From: Candidatus Methanoplasma sp.
GTDB taxonomy: Archaea; Thermoplasmatota; Thermoplasmata; Methanomassiliicoccales; Methanomethylophilaceae
NCBI GenBank assembly: GCA_031274665.1
Contig: JAISPV010000051.1
Coordinates: forward strand, 1 to 13,754
Length of the DNA: 13,754 nucleotides
Direction of reading: 5' to 3'
Positions 6,094-13,577 of this stretch are shown here, piece after piece; position 1 is the first letter of the stretch, and the number at the start of each line of letters is the position of its first letter. The notes beneath the pieces are model-generated. The model made no database searches. It saw only the letters and a program-made list of their open reading frames with translations, and was not told the origin of the DNA. Both the position numbers and the translations under genes were made by a program.

Positions 6094-6468
6094 ATGCAAC
6101 GCTGGACCTCGCAACTTTCCCTGATACTTGAGATCGTATATGAAACAGAACATTTTCTCAGCGCTGAGCGGGTACATCAGATCCTGACGCAAAAGAATGC
6201 GAACATAGGGATCGCCACCGTTTACCGTAACCTCAAAAAACTTGTCGGGCAGGGATTGATAAGCGAGATCAGCTGGAAGGACATGAAATATTACACAAGG
6301 CATCCGTTCTCCAATGCGTTCTTCGCATGCGAAAAATGCGGCAATATCCTCAGGATAGACATCCCGATTGCAGACCAGACATACCTTTCCAATGAGATAG
6401 GTATGTCCGTCAACAAATGGAATATGAGATTCGAGGGGATCTGCGAGGAGTGCGGACGATGCACATAA
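6094..6468 (+). CDS. Fur-family metalloregulator
   Basis: The 124-residue protein has the Fur winged helix: SAERVHQILTQ (23-33), recognition-helix region IGIATVYRNLKKLVGQGLI (38-56) and a wing ending at YYTRH. A structural zinc site is suggested by CEKC (C79, C82) and CEEC (C117, C120), with C123 nearby. The usual His-rich regulatory segment before the first CxxC is reduced to RHPFSNAFFACEKC, with only H70, so the sensory metal site is not that of a textbook Fur. It is slightly shorter than typical (130-150). The gene has no Shine-Dalgarno sequence and looks leaderless. An in-frame TGA at 6049 excludes a long N-terminal extension. Its end overlaps the transporter start by 10 bp. Regulation of cobalt uptake is the natural inference; iron, zinc or nickel sensing cannot be excluded. 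Confidence 0.88.
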   Translation: MQRWTSQLSLILEIVYETEHFLSAERVHQILTQKNANIGIATVYRNLKKLVGQGLISEISWKDMKYYTRHPFSNAFFACEKCGNILRIDIPIADQTYLSNEIGMSVNKWNMRFEGICEECGRCT

Positions 6469-8234
6469 TGGAGGGTTTCCTGCCGCTCGAGTGGGCGGCG
6501 TTCTGGACGGCCGTCACAATACCATTTTGGATATTCGGCATAAAGGCGATGAGGAAGTTCTTTATAGAACATCCCGAGAAGAAACTGACCGTCGCATTGT
6601 CCGGTGCGTTCATCGTCATCCTGTCATCCTTGAAGATCCCGTCGGTCACAGGGTCCTCGTCGCACCCGACGGGGACGGGGATGTCCGTTATGCTTTCCAG
6701 GCCCTGGGTCACCGTCATGATCTGCACTATCGTTCTGTTATTCCAAGGTATGTTCATGGCGCACGGCGGGTTCACCACGCTCGGAGCGAACGTGTTCTCG
6801 ATGGGCATTGCCGGGCCGTTCGCAGCGTATTATCTCTTCAAATTCTTTAAGAAAAAAAATGTCAATGCCACTGCGACGGTCTTCGCGACGGTCTTCGTTG
6901 CGAACATGGTCACGTATGTCGTGACGGCATTCCAGCTTGCGCTGGTGGTTCCGTACACAGACCTTCCGGCGTTCACTGACACCTTTGCCGCATTCCTCGG
7001 CATATTTGCGGTGACGCAGATACCGATAGCAACGGCCGAGGGGTTCCTGATCGTGTTGTTCTTCAAGTATCTCGCCGACGTGAGACCGGAACTGATCAAA
7101 GATATCATATTTGATGCGTCGATGCGCAGCAGGGGCAGCCTGCTTGATGCAAAAAGAAAGGTGAAAAAGAACAGGAGCCGCATGACGCTGGCCTTGTTCA
7201 TTACCGTACTGGCGGCAATGATATTGTTCGTTTATATCACCACATTCTTTTTTGATTTCGGCGGCGCGGACGATGCCGGCGCAGGCGCGATAGAGATCCT
7301 GATACCCGGCTATGACCAATGGACGGATAACTTCATACAACTGGGAGATCTCGGGATCAGCATACTGTTCGTGATCCAGACGACAATAGGCGTCCTGGTG
7401 CTTGCGACCGTGCTGTATTATCTCCTTCACCGTAAGAAGCACGACCACGGAAGCGAGTTCAACACGGTGGATACGACGGCGTACAAAAGCCGGATGCTAC
7501 GCTGGTCCCCGCTGGCGAAACTCTTCCTTATCCTTTCGCTGCTTGTGCTGGATATTGCGGCGCAGTCGATCTGGATGTCCGTGCTTTCCTGCCTGATAGG
7601 ATCGTCCCTGCTTCTTTACGGCTGTTCGTTGAGGCTGCCGTCGATCCTGATCAAACTTTTCCTCTATGCGCAGGTGTTCATTATCATTGCCGCCGTGATC
7701 TTTGCGATCATGATATCGGGAGAGACGGTTATGTCGATAAGGGTCCTCGGCATAACGATCGGTTTCACCGATGCCGGCGTCTCTTTTGCGGTATTGATGT
7801 ACATACGGGTGTTGGCTGCGCTGCTCCTCATGTTCTCCTTTGCCGTCTCGACACCGGTCCCGCATCTGGCAGGAGCATTGAAAAAGCTCAGGCTCCCGGA
7901 CGTATTCGTGGAGATGACGGTCCTAATTTACAGATACACGTTCCTTCTGATAGAGACCGCGGAAAGGATGCATCTGGCCGCCGAGTGCAAATTCGGCTAT
8001 TCGGGCTACGGAAGAAGCATGAGGACCACGTCAAAACTGGCGGCCGGCGTTTTTGTGCGTTCCCTCGACGCGGCGGAGAAGGGGCAGGTCGCGCTTCAGT
8101 GCAGGAATTACAAAGGGGAGTTCAAAAGCCTTTCCGAATTCGAAAAAAAGAACTGGGCCTCAACGGCGATCTGCATCCTGATCGTGTCGGCCGCTGTGAC
8201 GTTCTTCTTTATGCTGCGGTACTGGGTGATATGA
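6459..8234 (+). CDS. cbiMNQ: CbiM-CbiN-CbiQ fusion, membrane part of cobalt ECF transporter
   Basis: The start is ATG 6459, giving the canonical CbiM N-terminus MHIMEGFLP, with GAGGAG 8 bases upstream; a longer in-frame start at 6417 is rejected. The 591-residue protein joins three normally separate subunits. CbiM (about 1-215) has H2 and H69 (SSSHPTG), the expected metal ligands, plus MAHGGFTTLGANVFSMGIAGP (about 100-120). CbiN-like (about 238-325) has two membrane helices flanking FGGADDAG and Y-D-Q-W. CbiQ-like (about 335-591) has several membrane helices and the cytoplasmic coupling region. CbiMN gives Co2+ specificity and CbiQ couples to CbiO. CbiN rather than NikL/NikN favours cobalt over nickel. 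CbiQ coupling motifs are unusual: CRNYKG stands where ARGxxG is usual. The frame is continuous, so this is a real fusion unless the assembly has an error. Confidence 0.92.
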   Translation: MHIMEGFLPLEWAAFWTAVTIPFWIFGIKAMRKFFIEHPEKKLTVALSGAFIVILSSLKIPSVTGSSSHPTGTGMSVMLSRPWVTVMICTIVLLFQGMFMAHGGFTTLGANVFSMGIAGPFAAYYLFKFFKKKNVNATATVFATVFVANMVTYVVTAFQLALVVPYTDLPAFTDTFAAFLGIFAVTQIPIATAEGFLIVLFFKYLADVRPELIKDIIFDASMRSRGSLLDAKRKVKKNRSRMTLALFITVLAAMILFVYITTFFFDFGGADDAGAGAIEILIPGYDQWTDNFIQLGDLGISILFVIQTTIGVLVLATVLYYLLHRKKHDHGSEFNTVDTTAYKSRMLRWSPLAKLFLILSLLVLDIAAQSIWMSVLSCLIGSSLLLYGCSLRLPSILIKLFLYAQVFIIIAAVIFAIMISGETVMSIRVLGITIGFTDAGVSFAVLMYIRVLAALLLMFSFAVSTPVPHLAGALKKLRLPDVFVEMTVLIYRYTFLLIETAERMHLAAECKFGYSGYGRSMRTTSKLAAGVFVRSLDAAEKGQVALQCRNYKGEFKSLSEFEKKNWASTAICILIVSAAVTFFFMLRYWVI

Positions 8235-8235
8235 G

Positions 8236-9345
8236 ATGAAGATCGAAATGATGACAATACTTGAGACAAAGAACCTGAATTATGCTTACGAAGGCGGAAA
8301 AAATGCGCTGAAGAATGTTTCCGTCAAGATACCGACCGGATGCAGGGTCGCTTTCATAGGACCGAACGGGGCGGGAAAGAGCACACTTTTCATGCATTTC
8401 AACGGGATACTGAAACAAACGGACGGAGAAGTGGACTACAATTCAAAGAAGATCGAGCACTCGAAAAAAGGGTTGCTTGAGCTCAGGAAAGATGTCACGC
8501 TCGTCACGCAGAACCCAGACGATCAGATCTTCAACGTCATTGTGGAAGACGATGTGGCCTTCGGCCCGTTCAATCTCGATCTGCCTATCGAGGAGGTCCG
8601 CAAAAGAGTGGACGATGCCCTCAAGATGGTCGGAATGGAGGGCGAAAGGAAAAGACCCATCCATCATCTTTCATTCGGACAGAGGAAAAGGGTGGCGGTC
8701 GCAAGTGCGCTGGCCATGTACCCGAAAGTGCTTATAATGGACGAGCCCACCGCCGGTCTGGACCCGGAGATGGTCTACCGCCTTTATGAGATAGCCGACG
8801 AGGTGAACATGAACGGTTCCACCGTGATCATATCCACTCACGATATCGAGACGGCCTACTCATGGGCAGATCTTGTCGTGGTACTTGTGGACGGCGAAGT
8901 GCTTGCGCAGGGAACTCCTTTCGAAGTGTTCTCGATGAAGGATGTACTCGACAGGGCCGGCCTCTCTGTTCCGATGGTGCATGCGCTGAACGAGTTCATG
9001 AGCATGAATGGAAGGAGCAACATTTACGGAAGGACGATGTCGACGGTGCTGCTGAACATGCGCCGCGGGGTCATTCCTGGAACATTGTACCTTATGAGGC
9101 CGGGGTACGAGGGGAAGGTATACGGACGCGTCGGGGTGTACGGAAGCGCATCTCGCACCTTCGTTGAAAAGAATGATGTTGAGATACAGTTCGGATTCAA
9201 CGCCATCGAAAGGTGCATCAACGACGTACTGGACGGTAATGATGCGTCGATCTATCTGGACGAGATACTGGACCATGTGCTTGACCGTAAGCTGCTGGAT
9301 GTGGCGGCCCACGGCATTACGATAGCGGCGGAAGAACTGCACTGA
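8236..9345 (+). CDS. cbiO: cobalt ECF transporter ATPase CbiO with C-terminal extension
   Basis: ATG 8236 lies one base after the fusion-gene stop, with GGTGAT as ribosome-binding site; ATG 8248 (MMTILE) is a weaker alternative. The 369-residue protein has all ABC motifs: Walker A GPNGAGKST (42-50), Q-loop TQNPDDQIF (91-99), signature LSFGQRKRVAVA (145-156), Walker B VLIMDEPTAGLDP (165-177) and H-loop STHD (200-203). It powers cobalt import by driving the CbiQ part. CbiO proteins are usually about 250-290 residues. Here residues from about 275 form an added domain (GTLYLMRPGYEGKVYGRVGVYG and on to DVAAHGITIAAEE) that I cannot assign. Only one ATPase is encoded, so a homodimer is expected. It converges on the next gene with nine bases between stops. 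Confidence 0.93.
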   Translation: MKIEMMTILETKNLNYAYEGGKNALKNVSVKIPTGCRVAFIGPNGAGKSTLFMHFNGILKQTDGEVDYNSKKIEHSKKGLLELRKDVTLVTQNPDDQIFNVIVEDDVAFGPFNLDLPIEEVRKRVDDALKMVGMEGERKRPIHHLSFGQRKRVAVASALAMYPKVLIMDEPTAGLDPEMVYRLYEIADEVNMNGSTVIISTHDIETAYSWADLVVVLVDGEVLAQGTPFEVFSMKDVLDRAGLSVPMVHALNEFMSMNGRSNIYGRTMSTVLLNMRRGVIPGTLYLMRPGYEGKVYGRVGVYGSASRTFVEKNDVEIQFGFNAIERCINDVLDGNDASIYLDEILDHVLDRKLLDVAAHGITIAAEELH

Positions 9346-9354
9346 GATCCTGAC

Positions 9355-11244
9355 TCAGATCCGGTCGTAGTAATGCACGACCATGCAGGACCTCTCGCAT
9401 TTCCCGCATCTGCTGCATCTTTTCGGATCGACCCTGAACCCGCCTTTTATCGTAACGGCCTTCTTTGGGCATCCCTTTGCGCAGATCCCGCACTCCGTGC
9501 ACATCTCGGCCCGGATCAACGCCTTTGCGGTCCTCTCGAACAGTGCCTCGGCGTCTTTCTTTGTTTCAGCGGTGACAGATATCTGTCCTCCGCCGAAGAG
9601 TTTCGACCTTCCGTTCTTTGTCCTCAGGAGCGCTATCTCGAACTCGGGGGAGTATCTGACATCACCGATCACGTTCAAAGCATCCTCTGCGTATGAGAAG
9701 TCCCTTTTTGACGGGACGTCGATCACCGCTTCCATCGAATATCCGCCCGCGGCGCACGGCGATGCGCCTTTCATCATCTTTACACTTGGGCCGGTGCCCT
9801 TCTTCGGCCTCAGATCCAGGCCGGTCTCCCTTGCTATCTGGATCATCTTGGGAGGGAGTACTTTCCATCTCCAGAATCCCATGTCGGCATATTCCTTCGG
9901 CAGACCTTTCGATCCCGCATATTCGTGAAGGAACGCCTCCCATTCGGAATACATGTCGGGATGCAGCCTCTCGGTGTTCCTCCATTCGCTTGCGAGACAG
10001 GATGCGCAGAGGTAACATCCTATCCTTTCGAAGTCCCTGTCATAGAGAGGATTGTATCTCAGCCCCCTCAGCCAGATGTATCCCCACACCTCCGCCGCGG
10101 ACCACGCCCTTACAGGGTTCAGGTTGGTCTGGTTCGGAACGAAGGGGTTCTTTGATACGAAACCGATGTCCGACCTGGAAAAAGATTCCAGCATGCGGTT
10201 GCCTTCGACCGTGATCGTGCCTTTCGGGAATTCCTTCGATATCAGTTCTGTGACGGGGCCGAGCTTACAGGCCTTGCAGCACCATCTGAAATCCTTTGCC
10301 GGAGGTCCGAACATCCCCACATTGTCCCAGAACGCATTCCCTGCCGATGCTTTGATCATCCTCAGACCGTTTTCTTCCGCAAATCGGCCCGTATATTCTA
10401 TCGTCTCGGGGAACTCCAGTCCCGTGTCGATGAACAGTAAGGTAAGTTTGTCCACCGCCTTCGACGCAACCCCATATGCGGCCAACGAGTCCTTTCCCCC
10501 CGAGAACGAGACCGTTATCGGAACGTCCTTCTTGGACACGAACGACCTGATATCGCTTACCGCATTCATCTCAATGCTTTCCAGATACGCCTTGTTGGAC
10601 CTCACGAACTCTTCCCTGCCTGACGGCGGGGACATGGGTCGGTTCTCGACGGAGTTCATGTCCTTTATCCTGACCGCTCTTTCTTCCCTCCGGATATTTG
10701 TGCTGTCTGCCAATGAGGTTCCCGGTCCGACCTTCTTCCCTTTTCTGACTATGAGCGGATCGCCTGCCGAGAAGTCCCCGATAATGCCTGTGATATCGGT
10801 GCCGTTCACCACCTTGCCTTTCAGGTGTCCGGGGATGTTCCCGATGCTCACGACATTCTTTGTTGCCGTTTCCGCGAAGATGTCCGCCCCGGCCTGCCTG
10901 AGTTCCAGACGGAGGGAATTGTCCCTGATGTCGAATCTTACGACCCCAATGACCTCTCCGTGCACAATGATCTCATCGGACCTGTCTTCGCCCGGGACCT
11001 TATTGAAGAACATCATTCTGCCCGATATCGGTGCGTCCGTCCCGAAAGATCTCTTGAAAACATCCGCGACGATATCTATGCTGTCACCCATGCACGGCCT
11101 GATGTCGCCTGGGCTGTTCATCTCAAAATCTCTTCCTGCGGAACCGCAGAACGAACACTTTTTCCCGAGGATAAGCGTTCCGCATACATCGCACCATCTC
11201 CCTTCGACCTTGCCGTGCGCGATGTTGTCAGCCATTTTCCTCAT
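9355..11244 (-). CDS. archaeal PAPS-reductase-domain protein with zinc ribbon, PUA-like and 2x[4Fe-4S] domains
   Basis: The ATG at 11244 is chosen because it lies about 25 bp from a strong TATA box; TTG 11253 and ATG 11235 are alternatives. The 629-residue protein contains, in order, a zinc ribbon (C18, C21, C30, C33), a PUA-like segment (about 140-180), an ATP-pyrophosphatase/PAPS-reductase domain and a ferredoxin domain. The PP-loop is SFSGGKDS (246-253). Extra cysteines occur in WCCKAC and CYLCASC. The C-terminal domain has two CxxCxxCxxxC clusters (582-592 and 610-620). This architecture is typical of conserved methanogen proteins related to MJ0066, whose reaction I do not know to be settled. 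The PUA-like and zinc-ribbon parts hint at an RNA substrate and the PP-loop at adenylation, so RNA thiolation is as plausible as sulfur assimilation. It is monocistronic. Confidence 0.85.
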   Translation of the reverse strand: MRKMADNIAHGKVEGRWCDVCGTLILGKKCSFCGSAGRDFEMNSPGDIRPCMGDSIDIVADVFKRSFGTDAPISGRMMFFNKVPGEDRSDEIIVHGEVIGVVRFDIRDNSLRLELRQAGADIFAETATKNVVSIGNIPGHLKGKVVNGTDITGIIGDFSAGDPLIVRKGKKVGPGTSLADSTNIRREERAVRIKDMNSVENRPMSPPSGREEFVRSNKAYLESIEMNAVSDIRSFVSKKDVPITVSFSGGKDSLAAYGVASKAVDKLTLLFIDTGLEFPETIEYTGRFAEENGLRMIKASAGNAFWDNVGMFGPPAKDFRWCCKACKLGPVTELISKEFPKGTITVEGNRMLESFSRSDIGFVSKNPFVPNQTNLNPVRAWSAAEVWGYIWLRGLRYNPLYDRDFERIGCYLCASCLASEWRNTERLHPDMYSEWEAFLHEYAGSKGLPKEYADMGFWRWKVLPPKMIQIARETGLDLRPKKGTGPSVKMMKGASPCAAGGYSMEAVIDVPSKRDFSYAEDALNVIGDVRYSPEFEIALLRTKNGRSKLFGGGQISVTAETKKDAEALFERTAKALIRAEMCTECGICAKGCPKKAVTIKGGFRVDPKRCSRCGKCERSCMVVHYYDRI

Positions 11245-11264
11245 TCTTCTCAATCCTATGCATA

Positions 11265-11272
11265 TTTATAAA
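11265..11272. promoter_or_regulatory. palindromic TATA box shared by two divergent genes
   Basis: TTTATAAA is identical on both strands. Its centre is about 25 bp from ATG 11244 (minus) and 27 bp from ATG 11296 (plus). Both fit leaderless initiation, and neither gene has a Shine-Dalgarno sequence. One element may serve both directions. Confidence 0.6.
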
Positions 11273-11295
11273 CAATGATGGTAATGCCGTTTGTT

Positions 11296-11955
11296 ATGCA
11301 GGACAGGTACGACGGCATGAGGCGGGTTGACCCGGGTTATCTTTCGTCTCGGGGAAAGATCAGCTTCAGCAAGACGGAGATCCTTCACATCACAGTCGCG
11401 ATAGTCGTGCTTTCGATCGCGTTCTCGATATTGATGAGGGACAGCATTCTGGACCCGGACCCGACGATGAACATCATCCTCATCGTGGCGATGTCGTTCA
11501 TATTGGTCATATGCAGTTTCCTTTTCCACGAGTTCGGGCATAAGTTCGTTGCCCAGAGATATAACGCATGGTCCGAGTTCAGGGCGTATCCTTTCGGTCT
11601 GATGATGGCGCTGATGTTCTCGCTCTTGGGCCTCCTTTTCGCCGCACCGGGTGCCGTATATATCAGAGGGAACATTGACATAGAGAAGAACGGAAAGATA
11701 AGCCTCGCGGGCCCCGCGGTGAACTTTGTGATCGCGGCCGTCGCGATAGCGGTATGTCTTGCGCTGGACAAGAGCTCGCTGCTGTATGCCGTAATAAAGA
11801 TGCTTGCATTCCTCAATGCATTCCTGGGTCTGTTCAACATGATCCCGGTGCTTCCTTTCGACGGATCGAAGATTGTGAAATGGAACCTTCCCATTTACAT
11901 AACGGCGGCTGCAATTGGCGCGGTCGAACTTGCGACCGTATGGTTATATCTGTAA
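11296..11955 (+). CDS. site-2-protease-type membrane zinc metalloprotease (M50 family)
   Basis: ATG 11296 (MQDRYDGMRRVDPG) is preferred because it lies about 27 bp from the TATA box. Starts at 11275, 11278 and 11284 would fall upstream of the predicted transcript start, adding MMVMPFV or less. The 219-residue protein has HEFGH in a membrane helix (H78, E79, H82), the zinc-binding HExxH, and the second M50 motif NMIPVLPFDG (N181, P184, D189), whose Asp is the third ligand. About five or six hydrophobic segments are visible. There is no PDZ or CBS domain, so it belongs to the short archaeal form. Family members cut membrane proteins inside the bilayer. Its substrate is unknown. It converges on glcD and is not obviously linked to either neighbour. 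Confidence 0.88.
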   Translation: MQDRYDGMRRVDPGYLSSRGKISFSKTEILHITVAIVVLSIAFSILMRDSILDPDPTMNIILIVAMSFILVICSFLFHEFGHKFVAQRYNAWSEFRAYPFGLMMALMFSLLGLLFAAPGAVYIRGNIDIEKNGKISLAGPAVNFVIAAVAIAVCLALDKSSLLYAVIKMLAFLNAFLGLFNMIPVLPFDGSKIVKWNLPIYITAAAIGAVELATVWLYL

Positions 11956-11966
11956 GGAAAAGTAAG

Positions 11967-11980
11967 GAAAAATGTTTTTC
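11967..11980. terminator. possible bidirectional T-tract terminator
   Basis: GAAAAA-TG-TTTTTC lies between the convergent protease and glcD stops. It presents a T5 run to transcription from either side, as archaeal terminators do. The inverted arms have only a two-base loop, so the T-tract rather than a hairpin is the likely signal. Confidence 0.45.
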
Positions 11981-11989
11981 AAAGTAGGT

Positions 11990-13423
11990 TTACATGTACT
12001 CTTTGCAGGGGTACCTGAGGTTGGCCAATATCGAACCTTCCCACTGTTCCAGCTTTCCGGGGTTCAGGATATTGTTGGGGTCCATCGCCTTCTTGATGGC
12101 GATGATGGACGAAAGCTCGGAAGCCCTCTCTCTCATGTATTTTGGCGCCTTCGCTATCCCTACGCCGTGCTCGCCTGTGACCGTCCCTCCGAGATCGATG
12201 CATACGTCGAATATCTCATCGGTGGCCTTCACGCCTCTCTCCCACATGTCGGCATTCGACGGCTGTACGAGCATCTTCGTGTGCAGGTTACCGTCGCCTG
12301 CATGGCCGTAGGTCGCAATGGTCACGTCGTATTTCGCGGCTATGTCCTGGAAAGCCTTTACCGCCGCCGGTACTTTCGAGATCGGTACTCCCATGTCATC
12401 GGCCAAAGACACGGATGTGTATCCAGGCATCAGTGCGGACAAGGCCGCCAATATCGACTTCCTTGCGTCGGTCCATGCGTCTATCTGCTTCTGGTCATAG
12501 GACGGTGTGACGGATATCGCACCGGTCGATTTTGCGATCTCTTCGATGATCTTCAGGTCCCTGCTCACTACCTCGTCGGTCTCTCCGTCCGCTTCGAATA
12601 TGCAGAGCGCCTCGCACGCCGGCAGCGGGTTGCCCCTCGCTTTGTTCACCGCTTTTATGCTTATGCTGTCCATCATTTCGCAGGACGCAGGGATCATCGG
12701 TTTGGCGATCAGTGCTGCGATGCAGCTTCCTGCATCATGAATGTTATTGAATGCGCAGAGACAGTACGCTGACTTCTTCGGTTTCGTTGTCAGTTTTAGC
12801 GTTATCTCGGTGATTATACCGAGCGTGCCTTCCGAGCCGCACATCAGCCTCGCCAGCTGATATCCTGACGCGTCCTTGACCGTCCTTGTGCCGGCGCGGA
12901 CTATCTCCCCGTCCGCTTTCACAAAGGTGAGGCCGAGGACATAATCCCTTGTCGCTCCGTATTTCACCGCTTTCATTCCCGAGGCGTTGAGGGCGACCAT
13001 GCCTCCGATGTGACATGCCTCTGCAGAACCCGGTGCGGGAGGGAAGAAGAACCCGTATTTCGCAAGCACCTCATTGAGGTCATTGTAGTTGATCCCGGGC
13101 TCAATGTCCACCCAGAGGTCAGCAACACTTACTTTTTTCACCTTGTTCATCCTCTGCATGGCCATCACAATGCCGCCTTTGATAGGTACGGCCGACCCGC
13201 ACAGTCCGGTCCCGGCGCCCCTTGCCACAACAGGGATCTTTTCCCTGTTGGCGATCTTCATTATCTCCGATACTTCCTCGGTGGATCTGGGCTGGATAAC
13301 GATCTCGGGTGTTTTGTGGAAGATCGACGCGTCGAATCCGTAGGTGTAAAGGTCTGCGGGCTTTGTGGAGTACCCGTCCTTTCCTACGATTTTCTCAATG
13401 CTGTCTATTATTCTCTGCTCCAT
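11990..13423 (-). CDS. glcD: GlcD-type FAD-linked oxidoreductase (glycolate/D-lactate dehydrogenase family)
   Basis: ATG 13423 (MEQRIIDSIEKI) is preferred over 13444 because a TATA box at 13456-13463 predicts initiation near 13433, which excludes the upstream start. The 477-residue length is typical. The N-terminal FAD-binding domain has IVIQPRSTEEVSEIM (41-55), PVVARGAGTGLCGSAVP (64-80) and a PG-x-x-AEACHIGGMVALNASG segment (131-149). The C-terminal oxidase domain has YGHAGDGNLH (372-381) and TGEHGVG (416-422), residues that bind flavin and the 2-hydroxyacid in relatives. The family oxidises D-2-hydroxyacids such as D-lactate or glycolate, often passing electrons to an Fe-S GlcF/HdrD-like partner. 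None lies inside the window. It may feed a membrane or heterodisulfide-linked chain; that is inference. Confidence 0.9.
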   Translation of the reverse strand: MEQRIIDSIEKIVGKDGYSTKPADLYTYGFDASIFHKTPEIVIQPRSTEEVSEIMKIANREKIPVVARGAGTGLCGSAVPIKGGIVMAMQRMNKVKKVSVADLWVDIEPGINYNDLNEVLAKYGFFFPPAPGSAEACHIGGMVALNASGMKAVKYGATRDYVLGLTFVKADGEIVRAGTRTVKDASGYQLARLMCGSEGTLGIITEITLKLTTKPKKSAYCLCAFNNIHDAGSCIAALIAKPMIPASCEMMDSISIKAVNKARGNPLPACEALCIFEADGETDEVVSRDLKIIEEIAKSTGAISVTPSYDQKQIDAWTDARKSILAALSALMPGYTSVSLADDMGVPISKVPAAVKAFQDIAAKYDVTIATYGHAGDGNLHTKMLVQPSNADMWERGVKATDEIFDVCIDLGGTVTGEHGVGIAKAPKYMRERASELSSIIAIKKAMDPNNILNPGKLEQWEGSILANLRYPCKEYM

Positions 13424-13455
13424 TTGAATACCGAGCCCCCACATCCCATTAATGG

Positions 13456-13463
13456 ATTATAAA
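13456..13463 (-). promoter_or_regulatory. probable TATA box of glcD
   Basis: The minus strand reads TTTATAAT, centred about 36 bp from ATG 13423, giving a leader of about 10 bases. A perfect 10-bp palindrome CCATTAATGG (13446-13455) sits immediately downstream and could be an operator, though it may be chance. Confidence 0.5.
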
Positions 13464-13553
13464 ACATTCACATTATGTAAAACCTCATAGGTCATGGAAG
13501 CTTCGGCCGGTCGTCTGGCGGAGGCGGCGAAAGAAGGGCGGGTCTGAAGAATA

Positions 13554-13575
13554 AAAAGGTGGGGGCCAGACCCCC
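13554..13575 (-). terminator. intrinsic terminator of the surface-protein gene
   Basis: On the minus strand GGGGG-TCTGG-CCCCC (arms 13571-13575 and 13561-13565) is followed by ACC and T5 (13554-13558). It begins three bases after the TAA of the 13578-13754 gene. A G:C stem plus T-run is a convincing stop signal. The 13466-13553 stretch beyond it holds nothing else I can support. Confidence 0.75.
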
Positions 13576-13577
13576 GT

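Noticed and set aside
6417..6458. 14-residue extension of the CbiM fusion
   Set aside because: The mature CbiM N-terminus with its metal-binding His2 requires the start at MHIMEGFLP, which also has a good ribosome-binding site.
6738..7448. 236-codon minus-strand open frame inside the transporter fusion
   Set aside because: The translation is rich in Arg, His, Glu and Gln, as expected from the reverse complement of a membrane protein gene. No family resemblance.
9342..9358. CTGAG/CTCAG inverted repeat between the convergent cbiO and PAPS-reductase-domain gene ends
   Set aside because: The five-base arms consist largely of the two TGA stops and their neighbours. No T-run follows, so a terminator is not supported.
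10052..11278. 408-codon plus-strand open frame
   Set aside because: It is antisense to the PAPS-reductase-domain gene, whose motifs are unmistakable. Its composition looks like a shadow and it has no start signals.
11972..12772. 266-codon plus-strand open frame
   Set aside because: It is a shadow of glcD without recognisable domains. It begins in the convergent gap at a T-tract.
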